Shown here: positions 11,250 to 21,982 of the stretch, piece by piece | How the letters are laid out: each line of letters starts with the position of its first letter | Numbering within the stretch: the stretch's first letter is position 1 | Source: Syngnathus acus | Lineage: Eukaryota > Chordata > Actinopteri > Syngnathiformes > Syngnathidae | Length of the DNA stretch: 64,000 bases | Assembly: GCF_901709675.1 (NCBI RefSeq) | Contig: NC_051105.1 | Span: 14,910,572-14,974,571 of the forward strand | Direction: 5' to 3' | The notes under the pieces: model-generated | The model's database searches: none | What the model saw: the letters and a program-made list of their open reading frames with translations, nothing else | What the model was told of the DNA's origin: nothing | Made by a program: the position numbers and the translations under genes

Positions 11250-14200
11250 TCCTTTGGGAGTCATCACCTTATCGTGGTGGAGGGGTTTGCGTGCCCCTAT
11301 GATCCTAGGAGCCATGTTGTCTGGGGCTTTATGCCCCTGATAGGGTCACCCATGGCAAAAGTGTCCTAGGTGAGGGGCCAGACAAAGCACAGCTCAGAAG
11401 ACCCCTTATGACGAGTAAAATATATGGACCTAGTTTTCCCTCGCCCGGACGCGGGTCACCGGGGCCCCCCTCTGGCGCCAGGCCTGGAGGTGGGGCTCGA
11501 AGGCGAATGCCTGGTGGCCGGGCCTTCGCCCATGGGGCCCGGCCGGGTACAGCCCGAAAAGAAAACGTGGGTCCCCCTCCCCATGGGCTCACCACCTGTA
11601 GGAGGGGCCAAAGGGGTCGGGTGCAAAGTGAGCGGTCCGATCCCCGGCTGCAGAAGCTGGCTCTTGGGACATGGAATGTCACCTCTCTGGCTGGTAAGGA
11701 GCCCGAGCTGGTGTGTGAGGCAGAAAAGTTCCGACTAGACATCGTCGGACTTGCCTCCACACATAGTTTGGGCTCTGGTACAAGAGAGGCATCGAGCAGG
11801 TGTGGGCATACTTATTGCCCCCCGGCTGGGCGCCTGCACATTGGGGTTCACCCCGGTGAACGAGAGGGTTGCCTCCCTCCGCCTTCGGGTGGGGGGACGG
11901 GTCCTGACTGTTGTTTGTGTCTATGCATCAAACGGCAGCTCAGAGTACCCACCCTTCTTGGAGTCCCTGGAGGAAGTGCTGGAGAGCGCTCCATCTGGGG
12001 ACTCCATCGTTCTACTGGGTGACTTCAATGCTCACGTGGGCAATGACAGTGAGACCTGGAAGGGCGTGATTGGGAGGAACGGGCCCCCCTGATCTGAAAC
12101 CGAGTGGTGTTCTATTATTGGACTTCTGTGCTCGACACGGATTTTCTATAATGAACACCATGTTCAAGCATAAGGATGTCCATGTGTGCAATTGGCACCA
12201 GGTCACCCTAGGCCGCAGTTCGATGATCAACTTTGTAGTCGTGTCATCGGATTTGCGGTCGCATGTTTTGGACACTCGGGTGAAGAGAAGGGTGGAGCTG
12301 TCAACTGATCACCACCTGGTGGTGGGTTGGCTCCGATGGTGGGGGAAGATGCCAGTCCGACCTGGCAGACCCAAATGCTCTGTGAGGGTCTGCTGGGAAC
12401 GTCTGGCAGAACCCCCTGTCAGGAAGAGCTTCAACTCCCACCTCCGGCAGAGCTTTGCGCACGTCCCGGGGGGAGGCGGGGGACATTAAGTCCGAGTGGA
12501 CCATGTTCCGCGCCTCCCTTGTTGAGGCAGCCGACTGGAGCTGTGGCCGTAAGTTCGTTGGCAGCTGACAGGTACCGGATGACCAAGCGGAACGCGGCTT
12601 CGGGGGTTGCTGAGGCAAAAACGCGGGCGTGGAAGGAGTTTGGCGAGGCCATGGACAATGACGTCCGGACGGCTTCGAGGATATTCTGGTCCACCAGCCG
12701 GCGTCTCAGGAGGGGGAAGCACCGTCAACACTGTTTACAGTGGAGATGGCGTGCTGCTGACCTCGACTCGGGACGTCGCGAGTCTGTGGGGAGAATACTT
12801 CGAAGACCTCCTCAATTCCACCTACAAGCCTTCCATTGTGGAAGCATGGCCTGGAGACTCTGAGGCGGACTCTCCAATCTCTGCGGTCGAAGTCACTGAG
12901 GTAGTTAAAAAACTCCTCGGTGGCAAGGCCCCGGGGGTGGATGAGATCCGCCCGAAGTTCTTAAAGGCTCTGGATGTTGTGGGGCTGTCATGGCTGACAC
13001 GCCTCTACAACATTGCGTGGACATCGGGGACGGTGCCTCTGGATTGGCAGACTGGGGTGGTGGTTCCCCTCTTTAAGAAGGGGGACCGGAGGGTGTGTTC
13101 CAATTACAGGGGAATCACACTCCTCAGCCTCCCTGGTAAGGTCTATTCAGGGGTGCTGGAGAGGAGGGCCCGTCGGGAGGTCGAACCTCGGATTCAGGAG
13201 GAGCAGTGTGGCTTTCGTCCTGGCCGTGGAACAGTGGACCAGCTCTACACCCTCGGCAGGATCCTTGAGGGGGCACGGGAGTTCGCCCAACCAGTCCACA
13301 TGTGTTTTGTGGACTTGGAGAAGGCGTTCGACCGTGTCCCTCGGGAGGTTCTGTGGAGGGTGCTTCGGGAGTACGGGGTGCCGAGCCAACTGATAAGGGC
13401 CGTTTGGTCCCTGTATCACCGATGCCAGAGTTTGGTCCGCATTTCCGGCAGTAAGTCGGATTCGTTCCCAGCGAGGGTTTGACTCCGCCAAGGCTGCCCT
13501 TTGTCACCGATTCTGTTCATAATTTTTTCGGACAGAATTTCTAGGCGCAGCCAAGGTGTTGAGGGTGTCTGGTTTGGGGACCTCAGCATCGCGTCTCTGC
13601 TTCTTGCAGACGACGTGGTGCTGTTGGCTTCTTCAAGCCGTGATCTCCAGCTTTCACTGGAGCGGTTCGCAGCCGAGTGTGAAGCGGTCGGGATGAGGGT
13701 CAGCACCTCCAAATCCGAGTCCATGGTCCTCGGTCGGAAAAGGGTGGAATGCGCTCTCCGGATCGGGGATGAGATCCTGCCCCAAGTGGAGGAGTTTAAG
13801 TATCTTGGGGTCTTGTTCATGAGTGAGGGCAGGTTGGAGCGCGAGATCGACAGGCGTATTGGTGCAGCGTCGGCAGTAATGCGGACTCTGTACCGGTCTG
13901 TCGTGGTGAAGAGAGAGCTGAGCCAAAAGGCAAAGCTCTCGATTTACCGGTCGATCTATGCTCCTACCCTCACCTATGGTCACGAGCTATGGGTCGTGAC
14001 CGAAAGAACGAGATCCAGGATACAAGCGGCCGAAATTAGTTTCCTCCGCAGGGTGTCCGGGCTCTCCCTTGGAGATAAGGTGCGAAGCTCGGTCATCCGG
14101 GAGAGGCTCGGAGGAGAGCCGCTGCTCCTCCACGTTGAGAGGAAGCAGATGAGGTGGCTCGGGCATCTCATCAGGATGCCTCCTAGACGCCTCCCTGAGG

Positions 14201-14418
14201 AGGTGTTCCGGGCATGTCCCGCCGGTAGGAGACCCCGGGGACCACCCAGGACGCGCTGGAGAGACTATGTCTCTCAGCTGGCCTGGGGAACGCCTTGGGA
14301 TCCCCTGGGATGAGCTGGATGAAGTGGCTGGGGAGAGGGAAGTCTGGGAGTCCCTCCTAAAGCTGCTGCCCCCGCGACTTGACCCCGGATAAGCGGAAGG
14401 AGATGGATGGATAGATGG
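11250..14418 (+). mobile_element. Rex3 LINE copy 1, full length
   Basis: It is 3169 bp, flanked by a 13-bp target duplication AAAAATTTCATGC (11237-11249 and 14419-14431), and ends in GATGGATGGATAGATGGA, the usual Rex3/RTE simple tail. It contains TGGCAGACTGGGGTGGTGGT at 13047, which I recognise as the conserved block used to detect Rex3 in fish. Its length matches copy 2 at 35937-39084. It is nested inside the family-B hAT. Confidence 0.95.
11663..14391 (+). pseudogene. Rex3 endonuclease-reverse transcriptase, broken
   Basis: Protein pieces run through several frames. The endonuclease has LALGTWNVTSLAG, then [11 protein letters not shown] and STDHHLVVG. The RT has GKAPGVDEI, NYRGITLLSLPGKV, EEQCGFRPGRGT and CFVDLEKAFDRVPRE. 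A stop codon lies just before LRQGCPLSPILF (near 13480). The catalytic box reads LLLADDVVLLAS where copy 2 has FADD, so the aromatic residue before ADD has changed. Frameshifts near 11750, 12060 and 12480-12600 also break it. Confidence 0.9.
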
Positions 14419-14956
14419 AAAAATTTCATGCACAGTTATAAAACAAATTTCATTGTCACAATTGTCATTATTTTTTAAATGACAAAATAACCAAACATAA
14501 GCCACTCAGGCAGATGTGAACAACTCTAAAAACACAAATTCTGCCTTTAATTCATATCTGAAGAGTCAGATAACATTGAACAAACTGTATGAAATACCTT
14601 AAATTTACATGAGTTTAAAATTATTTTTACCTCATGAACATTTTGAACAGGAGTTATAAGTAATGCAAAGTTATTAAAACTTAGAATAAGTGAATTCTGC
14701 TCTTGTCATTAACAATATCTTTCAGAAAGTAATAGTTTGTGTCACGTCTACATGTTCATAACATCAACAATATTAACATGGCCACTTCATAGCTTGCTTT
14801 AGTAATATTTACTTTTGACTCACCGCCCCGCGTGAAGAATCGCTGTTGTGATGCCAGTTCAGCTTGGAGCTGCTTCACTTTATCAGCGTGGTCACTTCCT
14901 GTTAGCTTGTCGTATGTGTTAGCATGTTTAGTCTGATATTGTCTCTTTTTTTTGTC

Positions 14957-15193
14957 TCAGATATTGTCTCTCTTTAAATCCTTATACAAGACAACCGTCT
15001 CTTTACAAATTAGACAAACACAATTGCCTTGATTTTCAGTGAAGAAGTATTGTAATTCCCATTTCTCTTGAAAGCGACGGCTCTCAATGTCAACTTTCCT
15101 GGTTTTCTTTGCAGTCGCCATGGCAGAAATGAGTGAAGAGGGGTGGAGCTGCCACATTTTGGTAATAGGAGGAATTACAGTTTCAAATTTCAT
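14957..15193 (-). pseudogene. Family-B hAT transposase N-terminus
   Basis: A 78-codon frame. From the internal ATG at about 15121 it reads MATAKKTRKVDIESRRFQ, followed by the zinc-binding stretch CVCLICKETVV and a frame break soon after. It closely matches the start of the 114-residue frame at 29093. Only the BED-like finger is encoded, with no catalytic core. Confidence 0.65.
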
Positions 15194-15301
15194 GATTTTT
15201 TTAATTCAGTTTGACAGTGCAGGTGGGCCATAAATAATACATTATAAGACCGAAGCTGCGGGCCGTATGAAATCTGACCGGGGGCCGGATTTGACTTAAG
15301 T

Positions 15302-15900
15302 AAACATGATATTTTTCACATGGCGAGTAGGGTCCTGTGCATGAAAAAGTGGTGTGTGTGTACAGTACCACACTTAAGTGTCTCACCTAGACATTTCAGG
15401 GTTGTCACCTTTCCTGAGTTGCAATGGGCTTTACTGTGGGCACAAAAAGACAAGCAGGTTAGAAAAGTGTATATCAAAACCCAGCCAGCAGAATGTTGAC
15501 ATGGCAATTTTGACATATCCGCCGGTCAAGAAACACAATTGTATTTATCTTGTCGTCTGACCACGACTGTCGTGAACAACAAAAAAGTCGTGTCGTCTGA
15601 CAAGGACATAAGATTAAGTTATTACATGTCATCACTCTCTACACAGCCTGTTATTCGTCCATATGAAATGTCAATATACAGGGTGTCACATAAAAATGTA
15701 TAAATGCTTTAGCAGATTCGAAGTCAATTGTTTTTCTTTGCAGATTAAACACATTGAAATTAATTATGGCAGCCTGAGTGAACGTTGAAGAGAGGAAATT
15801 CATTATAGCACTGAAGCGCAAATACCAAGAGAATTGTTTTCTGATGTGAGCGTTTCCACTGCTTCACATTGCAGAACAGACTTCAAGTTTGAAAACAGGC
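15302..15900. other. No recognisable feature
   Basis: Moderately AT-rich single-copy-looking sequence with no coherent reading frame and no terminal repeats. A short GTCGTCTGAC repetition lies near 15553-15600. Confidence 0.5.
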
Positions 15901-16250
15901 CATCCATCCGTCCGTCCATCCATCCATTTTCTGACCCGCTTTATCCTCATGAGGGTTATGGGCATGCTGGAGCCTATCACAGCAGTCTTTGGGTGGTAGG
16001 CGGGGTACACCATGGTAGCCAGAGAATTGAAGAGCACATAAAATTAAACAACCGTCAACGCACACAATCACATTTACGGACAATTTGGAGCAATCAATCG
16101 GCCTACCGCGTTTTTTTTTATCAATTTGGGAGGAAACCAGAGTACCTGGTGGAAACCCACGCACGCAGGCACGAGGAGAACAGGCAAACTCCATACAGGA
16201 AGGCCAGAGCCTGATTCGCACCCTGCAACTTTGAACTGTGAGGAGGAAGT
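15901..16250 (-). mobile_element. SINE-like teleost repeat, minus orientation
   Basis: Begins with (CATC)n and then carries recognisable blocks of a very common fish interspersed repeat: GCTGGAGCCTATCACAGC, GGCGGGGTACACCATGG and GGGAGGAAACCAGAG, then ACGAGGAGAACAGGCAAAC. Read on the minus strand it ends in (GATG)n, like Rex3 tails, which suggests RTE-type mobilisation. The opposite-orientation relative is at 21565-21866. Confidence 0.7.
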
Positions 16251-16466
16251 GCTTGCTTGTAAATTGTTATACATTTTAAAAGTTAAATTACCGTATTTGT
16301 CAGAGTATAAGTCGCGTTTTTATTCAGTTTGGGTGGGGGGGGCGATTTATACTCAGGAGCGATTTATATGTGAAGTTATTCACAAATTTTCAAAATTCAA
16401 AAATCCGCGATGTAGTGAAACCGCGATAAACAAACCACAATGTAGCGAGGGATTAATCGCTAATCT

Positions 16467-16964
16467 GAACTGCAATTGACGACGTCAGCGGCGCGGCGCA
16501 CACGTTTACATAAAGGACGAAGAGTTCGATCGACGGATTTAATGATTTGGAGTGACACAGATGGTTTGATAAAATTTTTGTTTATATTATAGCTATTTGA
16601 TATATAGATTATATATCGTTATATGGGCCTGTGGAATAATTTGAACTGCAACTGATGACGAGTCCGACGTCAGCGGCGTGGCGCACACGCGGCGTTGTTT
16701 ACATAAAGGACGAAGAATTAAATCGATGGATTTAATGATTTGGAGTGACACAGATGGTTTAATAATATTGTTGTTTATATAATAGTTATTTGATATATAG
16801 TTTATATATCGTTAAATGGGTCTGTGGAATAATTTGAACTGCAACTGACGACGAGTTCGACGTCAACGGCGCGGCGCACACACGGCGTTGTTTACATAAA
16901 GGACGAAGAATTCGATCGATGGATTTAATGATTTGGAGTGACACAGATAGTTTGATAAAAGTGT
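16467..16964. repeat. K1 internal tandem repeat, about 176-192 bp units
   Basis: The motif GAACTGCAA starts units at 16467, 16643 and 16835. Each unit carries GGCGCACAC, TTTACATAAAGGACGAAGA and GATTTGGAGTGACACAGAT. The third unit is interrupted by the element at 16965 and continues after 17918. The same unit occurs reversed at about 51290-51500. Confidence 0.85.
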
Positions 16965-17778
16965 TACCGTTTTTTTCCGTGTATAATACGCAAAATTTAA
17001 CTAATTTATTGTCCTAAAATCTGGGGTGCGCATTATACATGGGTACAATTTTTTTTAATTTTTTTTTTTTTAATTAAAATCTTTTTTTTTTTTTTTTTTT
17101 TTATTTTATTTTTTTTTTTTTTTAAGAAAATCATGGTACTGGTACGAGTATTGATTTATGTATTGTTCTCTTCTTGTCATGTTGTGAAAGAATGTGGGTT
17201 GAATAAATACCGAAAGAACAATAGTGTGTTTGTACTGTGCTCTGGTCATTTCGTCAAAGAAGGGATAATAGTCCTCTTCTCTTCTTGACTGACAATGAAT
17301 GTGATAGTTTAATACAATCAGCAAATAACAAAATGCGTATTACAGGTAATGTTTTATTTCACAACACTTTGCCTTGTTCCTTTCGTCTCTGCTGTTCACT
17401 TCAAACACGCTCCATACGAACGCAATGCTCTCGTATCAGACGCTTGCTCGATCACCTGCTCGTTTGCTGTCACAATGTACCCTACACAAATCCGAAACAT
17501 TTGTTGCGGCTCCGAGTCACGACGAGGGGCAAGTTTTGGTTTCCAAGGGTGTTTTTATTCCTCTTCAACGTCTCTCCCATACAGAGCCGCCTTTTTCACA
17601 TGTCCGCACGTCACTTTCCTCTCTTTTCATTTTAACCTAACTGATCGCGGTGGTGCCTTTATGGGCAGTCGGAGAAATCAACGCCAACAAAAAAAATACA
17701 TCCAGCCTAGTTAAGACCATACCAAAGACTATAAAAATGGGACCCATTGCCTCCCTGCGTGTGTGACGATCATTGGGA

Positions 17779-17815
<37 letters not shown>

Positions 17816-17918
17816 GGTGCGTATTATACATGGGTACAGGCTTTTTTCCAGCATCAACATGCCATTGTTAGGGTGCGTATTATACATGGGGGCGTATTAT
17901 ACACGGAAAAAAACGGTA
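16965..17918 (+). mobile_element. K2 non-autonomous DNA element (GTATAATACGC ends)
   Basis: Perfect 27-bp terminal inverted repeats: the left begins TACCGTTTTTTTCCGTG and the right ends CACGGAAAAAAACGGTA. If the TA is taken as target duplication, the ends are CCG...CGG. The element is 954 bp with poly-T and poly-A tracts and an internal GCGTATTATACATGGG motif in several places. It interrupts a K1 tandem unit. No transposase is present. Confidence 0.9.
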
Positions 17919-18190
17919 TTTATGTTATAGTTATTTGGATAACTGTTAATGTTGCGTCAGGCCTGTTCTCAGCTCCTCGTTTGTGTTTGTCACGTTAGCA
18001 TACCGTATCGTTTAGCCTGTTGTTGCTGGTTCATGTCTGTTCTTGGTGTTGGATTTTGTCAAATAAATTTCCCCCAAAATGTGACTTAAACTCTGGTGCG
18101 ACTTATATATGTTTTTTTCCTCTTTATTGTGCATTTTATGGCTGATGCGACTTGTACTCCGGAGTGACTTTTAGTCCGAAAAATACGGTA

Positions 18191-18707
18191 ATTTGAATAA
18201 ATACATATTTTATAATTATTTAGAGTCGGTATACATTTTTAGGACACCAGGTACTTAATTGAAATGTTTTGGAATAATTTTGTGATTATGTCTTATGTGT
18301 TACTACGTTCTATTCTCAAAACAGTTGTGTTTGAAATAAGTGCTTGGATATGTGGATATTCTAACACAAGTCACATGTGGTATTTTGCTCCCTCAATTTA
18401 TTTCGACTACCTTTGCTCTTTTGAAATTTTTTAAATAGGTTGGTAAACATCATAACACAAAACAGGAGCTCAATTGGTCCTTTGCACTTCACCTTTGGCG
18501 GCTTCACTATTTTGCGATTTTTATAATGAATTAATTACAAATTACAAAATTATTTTCACATCTACGGTTCTTATATTTACTTTAAAAGTACAACTCATGC
18601 ACAGAACAGTGTGAGAATGGTTATTAAGGGAATGGGAAAGGTTTATGTAGCGTCAAAGTATGGGGGAGGGTTTATAAAGCTTTAATATTCCGTTGCACTC
18701 AATGTAA
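18191..18707. other. No recognisable feature
   Basis: AT-rich sequence between a K1 end and a hAT target site. No coding character or repeat structure was seen. Confidence 0.5.
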
Positions 18708-18715
18708 CTCCTGTT

Positions 18716-20494
18716 TAGGGCTGTGGACTCGGTCGGATTTTTGCACCGAGTCCGAGTCCGGCCTCTTGGCCATGAGTCCGAGTCCGAGTCCGGCTGTCCA
18801 TTTTTTCTGTTAATTCATGTGACTGGTTTGTCTTTATTCAAGGCTAATTTAGATCAAAATCTAAATAATTACAACAGTTTTGTGATGGCTTTGTCTTTAT
18901 TAAACATATAAACGAATACAATAAACAGATACTTTCAAGTTTTAATCATTAATTACACCATTATAGCTCAGACATTTATCTAAACACAAATAATTAGTGA
19001 CGACCCCTTATTTGGAAAGCGAAAAACCCATGTCGTACGGCGTCAGCACTATGTTGTTTTCAATAAAAACATGAAGAACTCACGTTTGCGTCAGTCAATT
19101 TTTATTTTTATAAAGGATTATTCTCATTTGATGTCTTTAAATTCATCTGCGTTCTGCCATTGAAGCGGGGTGCATTCAAAGACCAGTCGTACAGACGGAA
19201 CACTCATTCACTTCACCAAAACGCAACAATATAATTACGTGAGCTCTTTGCATAAACCTCGATGCAAAGAAACTCCTCTTTTTGGGTACAGGCTACAAGG
19301 AGTATAAATTACAAAGGAGACTTTATACTTAATTGTGATCATCATTCATCCATCCATCCATTTTATTTTATTACTCAGGTATTTTCAAAGCAAATTAATA
19401 TTGTTGCATTTATTAATTTGCTTTAACATGACAGCGCAATATAATTAAAAGCTGACACGATAGCAATGTCAAACGTGTTCATTTAAGAAAAAGCCACACA
19501 CGTTTTGTGATCAAATCTTTCATAACGAGAATGATTTGAGTGAATTGATTTTACAATTTTTATCCCCCCTCCCCACCATCTGTCACTTTGCTTGGGACAA
19601 AAGGAGCCTTCAGAACTGAAATTTCTTCTCAATTATTCATTCAAATCAATTCACTCAAATCATTCTCGTTACGAAAGATTTGATCACAAAACGTTTCCGT
19701 CTGTACGACTGGTCTTTGAATGCACCCCGCTTCAATGGCAGAACGCGGATGAATTTAAAGACATCAAATGAGAATAATCCTATATAAAAATTAAAATTGA
19801 CTGACGCAAACGTGAGTTCTTCATGTTTTTATTGAAAACAACATAGTGTTGACGCCGTACGACGCCGTACGACATCGGTTTTTCGCTATAATTCGGTATA
19901 ATTCGAGGTAGTCCACCCTCACCCAAAGTTAAGGTTTCATGGGAATATTATTGTCATAATTGTCTGGACCATATATGATAATTGTTTAATGGTAGTTATT
20001 GATAGATCTTGAAGATGTCAAGTTATAGGTGCATAAGACTATGTTGTTCATGCATATAGCACGTTCATTGTAAGAGGGGAAGAGATGTTGTGTATTTTGG
20101 GCTAACTCAAATTCCGTAGTAGAAAAACCCCGGAAGTGGGATGGGCATTCTGTGTTGTTCTGGTACGCCCTGTGAACGCACTGTGAGTAAGGAATAAAGC
20201 AGTTATCATTCACGTCGTTGTCTGACCTATTCTTGCTATCTAAGAACCTGGAAAATAGTAAGGATATAACATATATCACGGGTCATTACGACGAGTTTGG
20301 TGGAGTTTTTACTGCTTCTTCCAACTCCTACCGCGCTGACTGTAACCTGACACTCTCTGGCTGCGTCTTGCCTCTTCTTTTTATTGTCGGACTCGGTGGA
20401 CTCGGTCAAAATCAGCACCGAGTCCGAGTCCGGCAAAAATGACCGAGTCCGGCCGAGTCCGAGTCCCCGAGTCCGAACCGAGTCCACAGCCCTG
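18716..20494 (+). mobile_element. hAT element, CAGGGCTGTGGA family, second complete copy
   Basis: Left end TAGGGCTGTGGACTCGG (first base changed from C) and right end CGAGTCCACAGCCCTG, with identical 8-bp flanks CTCCTGTT at 18708-18715 and 20495-20502. The first roughly 290 bp match 9604-9896 closely and then the copies diverge. This copy has a long foldback (19012-19900) where the other copy has different sequence. It is 1779 bp long with no transposase frame. Confidence 0.9.
19012..19900. repeat. Large foldback (inverted repeat) inside hAT element
   Basis: Arms at about 19020-19200 and 19695-19885 are inverted copies. GTCGTACGGCGTCAGCACTA on the left faces TAGTGTTGACGCCGTACGAC on the right, and TGCATTCAAAGACCAGTCGT faces its complement. 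A second inner pair (about 19500-19550 and 19640-19690) extends the hairpin. It could be a foldback MITE that inserted into the hAT, or part of the hAT itself. Confidence 0.8.
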
Positions 20495-20502
20495 CTCCTG
20501 TT

Positions 20503-21055
20503 CTATACTGAGATTCACACCCAACTAAATTCCTTCTTGCAACATCTCCAAGGAACAGACGTTGGCAGAATTTATAACAACAAGGTGTGAAACTACAATA
20601 AATATAGAAGAACCAACAACCAAGGCAATAGCGAGCACTGAGGCACATGCAGTTTACATCATCCAACATTCAACACATAAAACTAAAATAGTTACATCTT
20701 TAGCACTGTAAAGATTAAGCAAATAAAGAAAAACTAATAAAGTTATACATGTTAAACCTACTCTTATTGCCACTCAAAGGGTTATAACAAACGGATGGGT
20801 GAGATTAAAAAAACTATTGACATGTCTCTGTACAATCAAATAAGACAACTTCCTGGTACGTCACTCCCCCGCTGTAATTCCACAGCAGAGTTTTCAACCT
20901 AAAATACACCTATGCCCTCTAGCGGCCAACAAGAAACAAAACATAGTAAATGATAGTGTATAGATACATAAATAAATACATATTATTCCTATTATGCAGA
21001 TATTTGGTTATCGCTGGTGGTTTTGGAACGCATCTCCTGCAGTAAACAAGAGATC
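20503..21055. other. No recognisable feature
   Basis: AT-rich intervening sequence with short A-rich runs. No gene or repeat signature was recognised. Confidence 0.45.
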
Positions 21056-21444
21056 TGTCACGTGCCCGTGCCATCCAGCAGGCAACTTTCCCTCAGCCAC
21101 GCCTCCATCATCACCGTAACGACTGTCATTTCCTCCCTTTTGTAAAACCTCTGTATTTAAACCCTGCCCCCGTGTTTCTTCCTGTCTGTGTCTAATGTTA
21201 GTTTCTGTCTGTTTCTGTTCCTGCTGTTCCTGTACCGTTCGTGCATTCCCGCTGGTCTCTTGTGTAGGCTCACGGTCAGTGCCTGTTTCCTGTCTCTGTT
21301 CCTGGTCCGAGTGGACTTCTGTTCCCTCCCCGTTGTCGATGAGCGTCTGCCCCAACTGTGTCTCTGTTCTCCACTGCCCCCTTTCCTTTCAATGAACTCT
21401 GGTCCTCACTGCACATGGTCGGCCTGCTCCATTCCTTCATGACA
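21056..21444 (+). mobile_element. Solo LTR-like sequence, diverged
   Basis: Starts TGTCACGTG and ends CATGACA (TG...CA). It has a TATA-like TATTTAAACCCTGCC and the 3' block CTCTGGTCC...GCACATGGTCG, matching in order the two clearer solo LTRs at 27504 and 54296. No clean target duplication is visible. It is probably a diverged member of the same Gypsy-type LTR family. Confidence 0.5.
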
Positions 21445-21564
21445 AAAGACATCGACCACTTCAGCGACCAACACCTGGACCAAGAACCACTACCGACTCT
21501 TGTAATGGCGGCATGGTCGCCACGCACCGGCACAAGACATGTGGTTGCCATTAGTAGCATATTT

Positions 21565-21866
21565 CGGCGGCGCGAATCCTCCGACCCTCCCTGTCTGGAG
21601 TTTGCATGTTCTACACGTGCCCGTGTGGGTTTTCTCCGGGCACTCCGGTTTCCTCCCACATCCCAAAAGTATGCTTGGTAGGCCAATTGAGCACTCCAAA
21701 TTGACCCTAGGTGTGAGTGCGGATGGTTGTTCGTCTTGGTGTGCCCTGCGATTGGCTGGCAACCAGTTCAGGGTGTCCCCCGCCTACTGCCTGATGACTG
21801 CTGGGATAGGCTCCAGCACACCCGCGAGCCCCGTGGAGACAAATGGTATTGAAAATGGATGGATGG
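21565..21866 (+). mobile_element. SINE-like teleost repeat, plus orientation
   Basis: Contains GGAGTTTGCATGTTCTAC, GGTTTCCTCCCACATCCC and GGGATAGGCTCCAGCAC, then ends in GGATGGATGGA. This is the reverse-orientation relative of 15901-16250. Confidence 0.7.
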
Positions 21867-21982
21867 ATAATATAATATAATATAATATAATATAATATAA
21901 TATAATATAATATAATATAATATAATACAGTATAATATAATATAATATAATACAGTATAATATAATATAATATAATATAATA
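21867..21982. repeat. (TATAA)n microsatellite
   Basis: About 116 bp of TATAA pentamers with two interruptions by CAGTATAA. It directly follows the GGAT tail of the SINE-like repeat, so it probably grew from that tail. Confidence 0.95.

Larger units (their letters stand above)
11144..15293 (-). mobile_element. hAT element (family B), split by Rex3
   Basis: Left end TAGGGGTGTCCAAAC, flanked by ACTTAAGT at 11136-11143 and the same 8 bp at 15294-15301. The Rex3 LINE occupies 11250-14418; without it the element is about 980 bp and matches the copy at 28898-29884 in reverse orientation. The right terminus at 15293 has lost part of its terminal repeat although the target duplication is intact. It carries a short transposase N-terminus on the minus strand. 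Confidence 0.9.
16289..18190 (-). mobile_element. K1 element (ATAAGTCGC family), interrupted
   Basis: Left end TACCGTATTTGTCAGAGTAT and right end AGTCCGAAAAATACGGTA are inverted-repeat-like. The internal parts match the complete copy at 51004-52758 in reverse. It contains three tandem units (16467-16964) and a second DNA element at 16965-17918. It is about 0.95 kb without the guest. No protein is encoded, so it is non-autonomous. Confidence 0.8.
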
